A program made the translations under genes and the position numbers. From NCBI GenBank assembly GCA_964584985.1, contig CAZPBK010000003.1, forward strand, positions 11,284 to 75,283: a stretch of DNA of 64,000 nt. Direction: 5' to 3'. Origin of the DNA: JABMRF01 sp964584985 (lineage in GTDB: Bacteria > Patescibacteriota > Patescibacteriia > UBA11705 > JABHMO01). Below the pieces are notes generated by a model. That model was not told the DNA's origin and made no database searches. It saw nothing but the letters and a program-made list of their open reading frames with translations. Positions 22,851-31,106 of the stretch are shown here, one piece after another. Within the stretch, counting starts at the first letter, position 1. Each line of letters begins with the position of its first letter.

Positions 22851-23936
22851 ATGAAAATATTAGCTATTGAAACAAGCTGTGATGAAACCGCGGGCGCAGT
22901 GATAAAGGTTGAAAACAATGATTTTCACATTTTAAGCAATGTTGTTTCTTCTCAAGAAAAGGTTCACGCTGAATACGGCGGTATCGTGCCCGAAGTGGCG
23001 GCTAGATTGCATGTGGAAAATATTATGCCGATTGTGGAAAAAGCCTTAAAAACCGCAAATACTGATTTGAGTTCTACTGATAAAGAAAAAAAAGTGGATT
23101 ATATCGCGGTTTGTGCCGGACCGGGCTTGATCAGCTCCTTAATGGTTGGAGTGGAAACAGGCAAAACCTTGGCTTATGTTTTTAAAAAGCCATTGGTAAA
23201 AATAAATCACTTGGAAGGACACTTATTGTCTTTTAAAGGCAACAAAGAAAAAAACATTAAATTTCCGGCCATTGGTTTAATTGTTTCCGGCGGACATACT
23301 CAACTTTTTTTAATTAAAGATTACTTGAAGTATAAGTTGATTGGACAAACCCGAGATGATGCGGTTGGAGAGGCTTTTGACAAAACGGCCAAGATTTTAA
23401 GTCTTGGTTATCCTGGAGGACCGGCCATTTCTCGCAGTGCCGAAGAAAAAGATTCTCAAAATATAAAGGAGATAAAAAATCGTGATTCAAAATTGGATTT
23501 AAGCTTACCTCGACCAATGCTGAAAACTGCGGATTTTGATATGAGTTTTTCCGGACTAAAAACCGCTTTGCTTTACACTTGGCGGGATATTGAAAAAAAG
23601 TACAATCAGGAGGAGCAATCTTCGTTAAAATCCGGTTTGGCTGCGGAATTTCAAAAAGCGGTGGTTGAGGTTTTGGTAAGTAAAACATTTAGAGCCGTGG
23701 AAAAATATAAGGCCAAGTCTTTGGTGGTTGGCGGAGGAGTAAGCGCCAATATGGTTTTGCGCCGGCACTTGATAGATAAAGCGGAAAAATTTGATATTGA
23801 TTTATTTTTGCCCGGTCAAGGAATGACCGGAGATAATGCGGCTATGATCGGCTTGGCCGCTTATTACCATATAAAGAAAAAAGACTTTATTAAACCGGTT
23901 GATTTAAAAGCTAACCCTGACTGGGAGCTAACTTAA
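22851..23936 (+). CDS. tsaD: tRNA t6A transferase subunit TsaD
   Basis: The 361-residue protein starts MKILAIETSCDETAGAV; an upstream in-frame ATG adds 13 residues unlike the family. It has the ASKHA-fold motifs YGGIVPEVAARLH, the metal-binding HLEGHLLS (H...H) and VVGGGVSANMVLR with GDNAAMIG. A Glu/Lys insertion of about 20 residues near 200 is variable. TsaD transfers threonylcarbamoyl from TC-AMP to A37 of tRNA, with TsaB and TsaE. It opens a three-gene operon with tsaE and a kinase-like gene. tsaB is not in the window. Confidence 0.97.
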   Translation: MKILAIETSCDETAGAVIKVENNDFHILSNVVSSQEKVHAEYGGIVPEVAARLHVENIMPIVEKALKTANTDLSSTDKEKKVDYIAVCAGPGLISSLMVGVETGKTLAYVFKKPLVKINHLEGHLLSFKGNKEKNIKFPAIGLIVSGGHTQLFLIKDYLKYKLIGQTRDDAVGEAFDKTAKILSLGYPGGPAISRSAEEKDSQNIKEIKNRDSKLDLSLPRPMLKTADFDMSFSGLKTALLYTWRDIEKKYNQEEQSSLKSGLAAEFQKAVVEVLVSKTFRAVEKYKAKSLVVGGGVSANMVLRRHLIDKAEKFDIDLFLPGQGMTGDNAAMIGLAAYYHIKKKDFIKPVDLKANPDWELT

Positions 23937-23946
23937 TTTTTGTAAA

Positions 23947-24423
23947 ATGATCAGTTATTCAACAGAGCAAACAATTAAAGCTGGAGAAAAATTTGCCAAA
24001 AAGCTAAAAGGAGGGGAAGTGATACTTTTAATCGGTGATCTGGGGTCGGGAAAAACCACTTTTGTTAAAGGGGTGGCACAGGGGCTTAGCTTGAAAAAAA
24101 ATATTACCAGCCCGACTTTTGTTTTAATGAAAGTTTATAAAATAAAAAAATTACGCTCCAAAATCAAAGAGCTGGTGCATATAGATACTTATCGCGGACT
24201 TTCCTTTTCCGATTTAAGAGGTATTGGCGCCTTGGAAAGATTTTTGGACAAAGAAAGCGTTTGTTTAGTGGAGTGGGGAGACGCCTTGGAAAAGTATTTG
24301 AAAGAAAAAAATATTTTTTATAAAAAAATTGAATTTAAAAATTTAGATATAAACAAAAGAGAAATAACTATAAAAAAATATGGAAGTTCCACCAGGGGAA
24401 AAGGTGAAAAACAAGAAAAATAA
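23947..24423 (+). CDS. tsaE: t6A biosynthesis ATPase TsaE
   Basis: The 158-residue protein has the P-loop GDLGSGKTTFVKG (about 31-43) and the following SPTFVLMKVY and HIDTYR blocks, with LVEWGD near the end of the core. TsaE is a small ATPase that resets the TsaD-TsaB complex in each cycle. It starts 10 bp after tsaD. Its last 44 bases overlap the start of the kinase-like gene in another frame. Confidence 0.95.
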   Translation: MISYSTEQTIKAGEKFAKKLKGGEVILLIGDLGSGKTTFVKGVAQGLSLKKNITSPTFVLMKVYKIKKLRSKIKELVHIDTYRGLSFSDLRGIGALERFLDKESVCLVEWGDALEKYLKEKNIFYKKIEFKNLDINKREITIKKYGSSTRGKGEKQEK

Positions 24424-25732
24424 ACAAAACGAGGTTTCTTTTTCGCAGGAAAGAAGGGAGCTTTTAGATGCTGGTTTGGAAAAGTTTTTATTGACCAAAA
24501 CCGAAAAAATAAATGAAGGCAATAACGGGGTGGTTTTTAAATTTAATCAAAAAACAATATTGGAACATGAGGAACTTTTTGAATTTTTCCGATTTGATCC
24601 CGAAAAAAAAGAGGAAAGTGCAGTGGTAAAAATATTAAAGCTATATTTTCAGGGCCAGGGTTTAAAAGAATTTAAAATGCAACAAAAAGCCTATGAGCTT
24701 GTGCAATCATCCGAGGAAAAAGAATTGGCTGAGGTGCCGGAACCTATAAATTACTATGATCTTAAAATAAGCAGTCAAGAGTTGAAAAACTTTTTAAAAA
24801 ATCGAGGAGTACGAGAAACGGATAATATTGAACTTTTGATAATGGATTTTGTGCCTGGCGAGGATTTGTCAACAAGACTTTTTAAAGAAGTGATCAAAAG
24901 ACATCCCAAATTAGCTCATTTGAAAAATCAAGTGGAAGAAATGACCCATGATGAAATGAAAAAATATTGTGAAGTGGCTTTAGACTATCGTTATCCAGGT
25001 GAAAAATCTAGAGATGAAGGAGAACGAGAGTTTGAGCGAGAAAAACTGTTTGCGGAGAACATGGGGAAGATGGTGGAATTTTTAAAATCCAGAGGCTTTG
25101 TTTTGGATAAAAGAATTTTGGACAGGTATAAAAAAACCATTGATCTTTTTCATGAAAACGGTTTGCTTTTTCGTGATGGACATCACAGAAATTTGATGGT
25201 AAACGGGGAGGGAGATGATCTTGAAGTGCAGGTTATTGATTTTGGTTCTTCAACTGAATTTGAAGGAGAATATGAGTCTTCCAGAGATTTTTATACCGAT
25301 CCGATGGAAGGTCGAGCCTATATTCAGGATGAAATGATCTACCGTTCGCTATTGCCCTTGACCGAAAAGAAAAAGACTGTTGGTCAAGAAAGTCAAGAAA
25401 AATTTTTTAAGCAAATTAATACTATTGGTAAAAGATTAAAACAAAGAGAAAAAAATTGGCAGGCCTTGCTGACAAGAAGTCGGGAAAGGGTTGATAATCC
25501 GGAAAATCTTTTTATTCAGCTTTATCAAAGCGATCCTTATTTAAAAAACTTATCCATGGACAATAGGGTTGATGGAATTATTTGTCTTTTTCAAGACATG
25601 GTAAATCAGGGAATCCTGGAAAAAGAAAAACTGATAGAATTTCTTGATCAAGCCATTTCCAATCCGGCTAAGATTTATTTAAGTCGGCCAGCGGATGTCA
25701 ATAAATTAGTTGAATTTAGAAAAAGTTTATAA
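24380..25732 (+). CDS. Protein-kinase-fold protein in the tsaD-tsaE operon
   Basis: The 450-residue protein has the ordered motifs of a protein-kinase-like fold: a glycine-rich loop EGNNGVVF (46-53), the ATP-anchoring lysine K84 in AVVKILK, a hinge IMDFVPGEDL (154-163), a catalytic loop FRDGHHRNL (264-272, D266 and N271) and a metal-binding DFG (D287-G289) in VIDFGSS. It could phosphorylate proteins or a small molecule. Residues 165-250 form a charged insertion before the catalytic loop. Overlap with tsaE suggests coupled translation. It recalls the Kae1-Bud32 pairing of archaea, but it is about twice the size of Bud32. Confidence 0.8.
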   Translation: MEVPPGEKVKNKKNKQNEVSFSQERRELLDAGLEKFLLTKTEKINEGNNGVVFKFNQKTILEHEELFEFFRFDPEKKEESAVVKILKLYFQGQGLKEFKMQQKAYELVQSSEEKELAEVPEPINYYDLKISSQELKNFLKNRGVRETDNIELLIMDFVPGEDLSTRLFKEVIKRHPKLAHLKNQVEEMTHDEMKKYCEVALDYRYPGEKSRDEGEREFEREKLFAENMGKMVEFLKSRGFVLDKRILDRYKKTIDLFHENGLLFRDGHHRNLMVNGEGDDLEVQVIDFGSSTEFEGEYESSRDFYTDPMEGRAYIQDEMIYRSLLPLTEKKKTVGQESQEKFFKQINTIGKRLKQREKNWQALLTRSRERVDNPENLFIQLYQSDPYLKNLSMDNRVDGIICLFQDMVNQGILEKEKLIEFLDQAISNPAKIYLSRPADVNKLVEFRKSL

Positions 25733-25756
25733 TTTTTTATATAAAAAACAAAAAAG

Positions 25757-25778
25757 AAAGACTGCCATGGCAGTCTTT
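25757..25778. terminator. Bidirectional terminator between convergent genes
   Basis: AAAGACTGCCATGGCAGTCTTT region: perfect 11-bp arms meet at the centre, with T-runs on both strands, between the kinase-like gene and the 25799 orphan. Confidence 0.85.
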
Positions 25779-25798
25779 TTGGTTTTTTGATCAAATTT

Positions 25799-26014
25799 TT
25801 AGTCAAGGCATTCGTAAATAGGCACGAAACCAATTCGACCGGTAGTAAACTGAATTTTCAGATTTTTGCTTTTGGGCCGGATTTCTACTTTCATGCCCCT
25901 TTGAACGGCTATGTTAATAAAGAGCTTGAGTTCTTGCTCATCCTTGGGAGTTAAACCCATGATTGAATAATCAAAATCTTGGTGATTTTCCTTGACTTGG
26001 TCTTTGTTAGACAT
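25799..26014 (-). CDS. Small orphan protein, function unknown
   Basis: A 71-residue soluble protein with no recognised motif. The central part LTPKDEQELKLFINIAVQRGMKVEIRPKS reads as a helix followed by a strand. It has orphan-class signals: promoter TTGACA-17-TAATAT (26047-26075) and Shine-Dalgarno AAGGAGG six bases ahead of the ATG. The bidirectional terminator closes it. Confidence 0.6.
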   Translation of the reverse strand: MSNKDQVKENHQDFDYSIMGLTPKDEQELKLFINIAVQRGMKVEIRPKSKNLKIQFTTGRIGFVPIYECLD

Positions 26015-26046
26015 AGCTTACCTCCTTAAAATCAGTGGTAATTTAT

Positions 26047-26075
26047 ATATTATACTTTTTTTGTGATTTTGTCAA
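26047..26075 (-). promoter_or_regulatory. Promoter of the 25799-26014 orphan
   Basis: TTGACA, 17 bp, TAATAT on the minus strand. Confidence 0.65.
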
Positions 26076-26086
26076 GACTTTTGAAG

Positions 26087-27862
26087 CTATTCGGTCACAC
26101 GGAAGATTTCATCAACCGAAGTGGTGCCTTTGAGCGCTTTTATCAAACCGTCCTGGGCCATAGTCATCATACCGTTTTCCACGGCTATTTTCTCCATTTC
26201 AGAGGCGGAGATGTTTCCGCCCAAAACAAGGTCTTCAATTTTTTTATTCAAAACCATGATTTCATAAATACCAATTCTTCCTTTATATCCCAGACCGTGG
26301 CAGGCCTCACATCCTTCGGAGGTATGAAATTCCATTTTTTCCAGTTTTGGCTTATCAGGATGAGAATCCGGGATTTGGTTTAAAATCTTTTTTACTTTTT
26401 CCTTGGTTTCATCATCCAGTTTAGCCGGTTTTTTACATTTTTCGCACAATCTTCTAACCAGTCTTTGGCCCATAACCGCGTTTAGCGCCGGAGCCAAAAG
26501 AAAGGGTTTTACACCCATGGATAAAAATCGCGGAATTGCGCCGGCCGCGCTATTGGTATGCAAAGTAGAGATGACTAAATGTCCGGTCAGGGCGGCGTTG
26601 ATAGCCACTTCGGCCGTTTCCAAATCTCTGAGCTCGCCGACCATGGCGATATCCGGATCTTGTCGCAACATTGATTTTAAACCGTCGGCAAAAGAATAGC
26701 CTTTGCTGTGATCTATCTGACTTTGATTTACGCCTTCCAATTTATATTCAATCGGATCTTCCAAAGTGATAATTTTAACATCCTCGGTATTTAGTTTATT
26801 TAATATGGCGTAAAGGGTGGTGGTTTTACCCGATCCGGTCGGACCGGTGGTTATGATCATTCCGTTTGGTCGTTCGGCCTGAGTTTTCATGTCTTCATAA
26901 GATTTACCGATTAAGCCCAATTCATCAAATTTTAAACTTGTTGATGAAGAATACAAAAGACGCATAACCACGCTTTCTCCCCAGTTGGTAGGCAGAGTGG
27001 AAACACGCACATCAATATCTTCTTTTTGCGTTTTTATACTGAAGCGCCCATCTTGGGGTTTATCGGTAATGTTTAATTTCAAATGAGCCAAGAGTTTTAT
27101 TCTGGAGATTATTTTTGACCATTTTTTCTTATCCAATGAAGCGGAATCATGCAAAATTCCGTCCACGCGAAAACGAATTTTAACATCTTCTTCTTCAGCT
27201 TCAACATGAATATCCGAGGCATCGGCTTGAATGGCTGCGGCAATTAAAAAACTGACCAATTCAGTGATGGAAACCTTTTGTATATGTTCATTTAATTTGG
27301 TGAAATCATTGGCGATTGCTTTGAATTTCTCCAATTCCTCTTCCTTGATTTCCACGCCTCTTTTTGGTTTTTTGTATTTTGGCATATCGCCATATATCTT
27401 CAACGCGTGCTCCAAGCTTCTTTGAGAAATAAGATAGACTTTTGTTTCAGCGTGAAAGGACTCTTCCAATTGATGTTGGATTTTTTCCAATTCCGGATTG
27501 TCGGGTTCGGTTGTCCCCAGTCTTATTTGTTCACCGGTATTAACAAAGCAAACTATTTTTTCTTGTTTGGAAGTGTTTTCCGGAATGGATTTTAAGGCTT
27601 CCGAACTCACCGGGAAATCAGTTAAATCTATATAGTCCAAGTCGAAGTCTTTAGCTTTTTGTTGAACTTCTTGTTCCCGGCTTTTGGTTTTTATGCCTTT
27701 AAGTTTCTTATCAAGCTTTTCTTGAGCCGTCATTTCCGAAGCTAAGCGACCCTTTTTTTCTTCTTTTTCCGCTTTGTCTTTATCGTCTCTTGTTTTTCCG
27801 CTTAATTTAGCTTTACCTTTATTGGATAAAAGATCTTCTATGGAGTTACTTGATTTTTTCAT
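26087..27862 (-). CDS. pilB: Type IV pilus/type II secretion assembly ATPase (PilB/GspE)
   Basis: The 591-residue protein has a charged, probably disordered start (1-70), an MshEN-like N-terminal domain (about 70-160), the ASDIHVEAEEEDVKIRFRVDG segment (215-235), Walker A GPTGSGKTTT (340-349), Walker B AMVGELRD, a His box and a four-cysteine zinc site (CEKC...CEAC). It is the extension motor of type IV pili, used in CPR bacteria for attachment and DNA uptake. No other pilus gene is next to it in the window. The start has no Shine-Dalgarno site. Confidence 0.95.
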   Translation of the reverse strand: MKKSSNSIEDLLSNKGKAKLSGKTRDDKDKAEKEEKKGRLASEMTAQEKLDKKLKGIKTKSREQEVQQKAKDFDLDYIDLTDFPVSSEALKSIPENTSKQEKIVCFVNTGEQIRLGTTEPDNPELEKIQHQLEESFHAETKVYLISQRSLEHALKIYGDMPKYKKPKRGVEIKEEELEKFKAIANDFTKLNEHIQKVSITELVSFLIAAAIQADASDIHVEAEEEDVKIRFRVDGILHDSASLDKKKWSKIISRIKLLAHLKLNITDKPQDGRFSIKTQKEDIDVRVSTLPTNWGESVVMRLLYSSSTSLKFDELGLIGKSYEDMKTQAERPNGMIITTGPTGSGKTTTLYAILNKLNTEDVKIITLEDPIEYKLEGVNQSQIDHSKGYSFADGLKSMLRQDPDIAMVGELRDLETAEVAINAALTGHLVISTLHTNSAAGAIPRFLSMGVKPFLLAPALNAVMGQRLVRRLCEKCKKPAKLDDETKEKVKKILNQIPDSHPDKPKLEKMEFHTSEGCEACHGLGYKGRIGIYEIMVLNKKIEDLVLGGNISASEMEKIAVENGMMTMAQDGLIKALKGTTSVDEIFRVTE

Positions 27863-27895
27863 AAAATGTTTTTATATTATTTGCTTCATATTTAT

Positions 27896-27924
27896 ACTAT
27901 ATCTTTTTTTGCTTAATTTGACAA
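27896..27924 (-). promoter_or_regulatory. Promoter of pilB
   Basis: TTGTCA, 17 bp, TATAGT on the minus strand, about 35 bp ahead of the start codon. Confidence 0.55.
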
Positions 27925-27947
27925 CAAAATTAAGTTGATAAAAAAAG

Positions 27948-27975
27948 TTGCCAAATTTTTTTAACATGATAAAAT
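27948..27975 (+). promoter_or_regulatory. Promoter of the 28025 gene
   Basis: TTGCCA, 16 bp, TAAAAT on the plus strand, divergent from the pilB promoter. Confidence 0.5.
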
Positions 27976-28024
27976 AATAATAACGAATTTATTATAATTT
28001 TAATAAAAAATAAAGACTAAACCT

Positions 28025-28978
28025 ATGGCAGATGATAAGGAACAAAAAGAAGTAGAACAAAAAAAACAGGAGGGCAAAAAAAAGAAAAAGACTAAATCTC
28101 CTAAAAAAAGTGGAACAAAAAAGTCCGCTAAGAAAGTAAGTGGGCAAAAGTCTTCAAAAACAAAGTCAAAAGACAATGGAGTGGTGAATTTGATTATTGT
28201 TATTGTGATCGTTTTGGGGATTGTTGGAATTGTTTTTGGTTATACCAAAAGTCAAATTTCCGATATAAACAAAGGTGGCACAGAAGTCAGTAAAGGTTTG
28301 GAAAATCAAATCAAAGATTTAAAAAATCAGATTAGCACTTTAAAACAAACCGCTGATAAGTTGGAAAAAGAAAACAAGACCAGCAAAAATATTGTCTTGG
28401 ATCTTTTTAACAAAGATAGACAGTTACCGCGTCAATTGGATGTGGAGGGTTGGAATATGCTAAAAGAAAAAGGCATTGGCTATACGGTAAGCTATCCTCA
28501 GCATTGGGAAAAAGTCAAACCGATTTTAGGTTCGGGACAAGAAAATGATCAGGATGCACAAATTGCTTATTTACAGCCAATAGGCAAAGCTGATTTTATT
28601 AATGCGGTAAAAATAAAAAAGGATTATTATGATTTTGAAGAATTGCCTTTAGATGAAAAATTGGAAATATTCAGTGAACTTGATGCTTTGGACACCTATG
28701 AATTTGAAGAGGGCATAATGATTTATTTTATAAATCTTGATAAAGACAACAATCAAGTACCAACGGTTTTGGTTTTGACAGACAAGGCGATTTATCGAAT
28801 AATATTTAATGCAGCCGGTCGAGATTCCATGGAATACTTTAAATATCGTCAAGAATTTGAAAAAATCGCCGCCACTTTTGCTTTGATGCCGGAAATGGTG
28901 AAACAAGAAAGCAAGACTGATGAAGAGGAAGAAACTAATCAAAGTCAAGGAACAGAAGAACCGGCCGTGTTGGAATAA
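28025..28978 (+). CDS. Lysine-rich single-pass membrane protein with a coiled coil
   Basis: The 317-residue protein starts with about 50 residues that are mostly Lys, Ser and Glu, has one membrane helix at about 53-73 (GVVNLIIVIVIVLGIVGIVFG), then a coiled coil (about 85-130). An extracytoplasmic domain follows with the motif YTVSYPQHWEKVKP, seen in PsbP-like or similar small lipid-facing domains, and an acidic tail ends the protein. The function is unknown. It is divergent from pilB and lies ahead of ychF. Confidence 0.65.
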   Translation: MADDKEQKEVEQKKQEGKKKKKTKSPKKSGTKKSAKKVSGQKSSKTKSKDNGVVNLIIVIVIVLGIVGIVFGYTKSQISDINKGGTEVSKGLENQIKDLKNQISTLKQTADKLEKENKTSKNIVLDLFNKDRQLPRQLDVEGWNMLKEKGIGYTVSYPQHWEKVKPILGSGQENDQDAQIAYLQPIGKADFINAVKIKKDYYDFEELPLDEKLEIFSELDALDTYEFEEGIMIYFINLDKDNNQVPTVLVLTDKAIYRIIFNAAGRDSMEYFKYRQEFEKIAATFALMPEMVKQESKTDEEEETNQSQGTEEPAVLE

Positions 28979-28998
28979 ACAATTGATTTTTTCATTAC

Positions 28999-29026
28999 AA
29001 GCCGTCTTTTGCAAGACGGCTTTTTT
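28999..29026 (+). terminator. Terminator of the 28025 gene
   Basis: AAGCCGTCTT and AAGACGGCTT form a perfect 10-bp stem with a 4-nt loop before six T. Confidence 0.9.
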
Positions 29027-29088
29027 CTTGAATTTTTTTTTCTATCAAGGTATTATCTTTATGACTTCAAAAATAATATTTTTTAATT

Positions 29089-30177
29089 ATGTCTTTTTCC
29101 ATAGGAATAGTCGGTTTACCCAATGTGGGTAAGTCTACATTATTTAGAGCTTTAACCAAGAATAAAATTGACATTGCCAATTATCCTTTTTGCACCATTG
29201 AACCAAACAAGGGAGTTGTTCCCGTACCTGATGAAAGATTGGATAAATTGGCCAAGTTATCAAAATCGGAAAAAGTACTTAACACCACCATAGAATTTGT
29301 GGATATTGCCGGTTTGGTCAAAGGTGCGCACAAAGGTGAAGGGTTGGGTAATCAATTTTTGCACAATATTCGCGAGGTTGACGCTATTTGTCATGTTTTA
29401 CGCGATTTTCATACCGGGGATATTGTTCATGTCGATGGAAAGGTTGACCCTTTGCATGATGCCGAGGTAATTGATATTGAGTTGGCTTTTGCTGATTTGG
29501 AGGCAGTTAATAAGCATTTAAGCAAGTTGAAAGATAGTTTAAAAGGCGTTTCAGTCTCAGAGCAGAAGGAAACAAAAAAAATCATTGCTGTTTTAGAAGA
29601 AAAAATTATTCCGGCTTTGGAAGAGGGCAGGCCGGTTAGAAATTTGGAACTTAGCGATGAAGAAAGTGAACAAATAAAGTATTTAAACCTTTTGACTGAA
29701 AAGCCGATGATTTATCTTTTAAATGTTGATGAAGAAAAAGTTGGACAAAAAGTTCAAGTAAAAGGTTTAGAAAATAGGGCGGTTATCCCGGTTTGCGCCA
29801 AGGTTGAGTCGGATTTAGCGGATTTTTCCGAAAAAGAAGCTCAGGACTATTTAAAAGAATTGGGTTTGGAAAAATCCGGGCTTGATAAAATAATATTGAA
29901 GTCTTATGAAATGCTTGATTTGATAAGCTTTTTAACCACCGGTCCAAAAGAAACCAAAGCCTGGACAATAAAGCGCGGAACCAAAGCTCCGCAAGCAGCC
30001 GGTCAAATTCATGGTGATTTTGAAAAAGGTTTTATTGCCGTTCAAGTGATAAATTGGCACGATCTGGTGGAAGCCGGCAGTGAAGCGATAGCCAAGCAAA
30101 ATGGGCTTATCAGATTGGAAGGCAAAGATTATATAATGCAGGACGGTGATACTTGTGAATTCAGGTTTAATGTTTAA
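29089..30177 (+). CDS. ychF: YchF/Ola1 translation-associated P-loop ATPase
   Basis: The 362-residue protein has the Obg-type G1 motif GLPNVGKSTLFRALT (8-22), the G3 motif DIAGLVKGA, a helical insertion and a C-terminal TGS domain (from about 280). The G4 motif reads NVDE instead of NKxD, the change that makes YchF prefer ATP to GTP. Family members bind ribosomes and act in stress responses. It starts without a Shine-Dalgarno site. Confidence 0.96.
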   Translation: MSFSIGIVGLPNVGKSTLFRALTKNKIDIANYPFCTIEPNKGVVPVPDERLDKLAKLSKSEKVLNTTIEFVDIAGLVKGAHKGEGLGNQFLHNIREVDAICHVLRDFHTGDIVHVDGKVDPLHDAEVIDIELAFADLEAVNKHLSKLKDSLKGVSVSEQKETKKIIAVLEEKIIPALEEGRPVRNLELSDEESEQIKYLNLLTEKPMIYLLNVDEEKVGQKVQVKGLENRAVIPVCAKVESDLADFSEKEAQDYLKELGLEKSGLDKIILKSYEMLDLISFLTTGPKETKAWTIKRGTKAPQAAGQIHGDFEKGFIAVQVINWHDLVEAGSEAIAKQNGLIRLEGKDYIMQDGDTCEFRFNV

Positions 30178-30204
30178 ATAAAAAAATTTATCATTAGTGA
30201 CTAA

Positions 30205-30240
30205 GCAAAAAATCCGCCGGTAATGTACTGGCGGATTTAT
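30205..30240. terminator. Bidirectional terminator between ychF and the 30250 orphan
   Basis: AATCCGCC and GGCGGATT form an 8-bp stem around an 11-nt loop, with A- and T-rich flanks on the two sides. Confidence 0.8.
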
Positions 30241-30249
30241 GTCTGATCC

Positions 30250-30771
30250 TTAAACCTGACGTAGACATTGAGCAATGCTATTGAACTTGTCGGGTAGCTT
30301 GGACTCCTCTTGGTAAAAGTAGCTTTCTTCCACCACCTGGTAGGTGTTTGCCTTTTTTCCTTTGATTTTGATATGGCAGATTTGACTACAGTTGTGAGCC
30401 ACTTTTCTTAAGAACTTAGCCGAATTTTTCAGGCTACGCATTCTACGGCTGGCCGGCACCAGGTAGAGATGATAAGTGAAGTCCTGATCCGTCTGCTGAT
30501 TAATTTTTTGGCTTTTCCAAATGGCAAAATACCAACCGGGCTGATAACAAGGAGCCCAAAAAACCAGATGATCCCCGAATTGTCCTTCACGATCTTTCGT
30601 GTTCATGCTGACCAAACAGGATCTTTCCGGTTCGTTGGATACTTGTTGATTGAAAAATTCGTTAATTCCCGGTAGTTCCTTAAACAGTTTTTCTCGGCAT
30701 CTCCTTTTTTTTAAGGAATCGGTGATTTCTCTGAGTTCAAAATTTCCAAATCTTGGTAAAAAAACTCTCAT
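30250..30771 (-). CDS. Orphan protein, function unknown
   Basis: The 173-residue protein starts MRVFLPRFGNFELREI, chosen because AAGGAGG precedes this ATG; an upstream in-frame ATG has no such site. It is basic, with scattered cysteines and Trp/Tyr-rich strands (HLVFWAPCYQPGWYFAIW). There is no signal peptide and no known motif. It follows the small zinc-ribbon orphan by 26 bp and is probably co-transcribed with it. Its base composition is richer in GC than the neighbours. Confidence 0.6.
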   Translation of the reverse strand: MRVFLPRFGNFELREITDSLKKRRCREKLFKELPGINEFFNQQVSNEPERSCLVSMNTKDREGQFGDHLVFWAPCYQPGWYFAIWKSQKINQQTDQDFTYHLYLVPASRRMRSLKNSAKFLRKVAHNCSQICHIKIKGKKANTYQVVEESYFYQEESKLPDKFNSIAQCLRQV

Positions 30772-30797
30772 GGATCCTCCTTTGTTTTTCGTTTGAA

Positions 30798-30998
30798 TTA
30801 GTTTTTTGGCAGATGATGATAAAGCACGCCACATTTTTCACAGTAGATTTGAGTCTTGGACTGAGTGTGAATTTCTTTTTTACTGATCGGTCCGATAGTT
30901 TTCATATTGGAAGTATCACCAATCATAGTTTTCTTAATGACAATTTCGCCCGAGCAGTTGGGAATTACGCACCGGCAACCTGTTTTTTTAAGACTCAT
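30798..30998 (-). CDS. Small zinc-ribbon-like orphan
   Basis: The 66-residue protein has cysteines arranged C8-R-C10, C15 near the start and C53-x2-C56 near the end, with two histidines after the last pair, so a zinc-binding site is likely. No family is recognised. Shine-Dalgarno AGGAG precedes the ATG and a promoter TTGCTT-16-TATACT overlaps the groL terminator upstream. It leads a two-gene unit with the 30250 orphan. Confidence 0.6.
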   Translation of the reverse strand: MSLKKTGCRCVIPNCSGEIVIKKTMIGDTSNMKTIGPISKKEIHTQSKTQIYCEKCGVLYHHLPKN

Positions 30999-31055
30999 GT
31001 TTGTCTCCTATTGGTGGTTAAAGAACATTTTCTTTTTCAAGTATACAAAAATCAA

Positions 31056-31090
31056 TAAAAAAAGCAAGCGGTTATAAGCCGCTCGCTTTT
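31056..31090 (-). terminator. Terminator of groESL
   Basis: AAGCGAGCGG and CCGCTTGCTT form a 10-bp stem with one wobble, followed by seven T on the minus strand. Confidence 0.9.
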
Positions 31091-31106
31091 TATATAAAAA
31101 TCTTTA

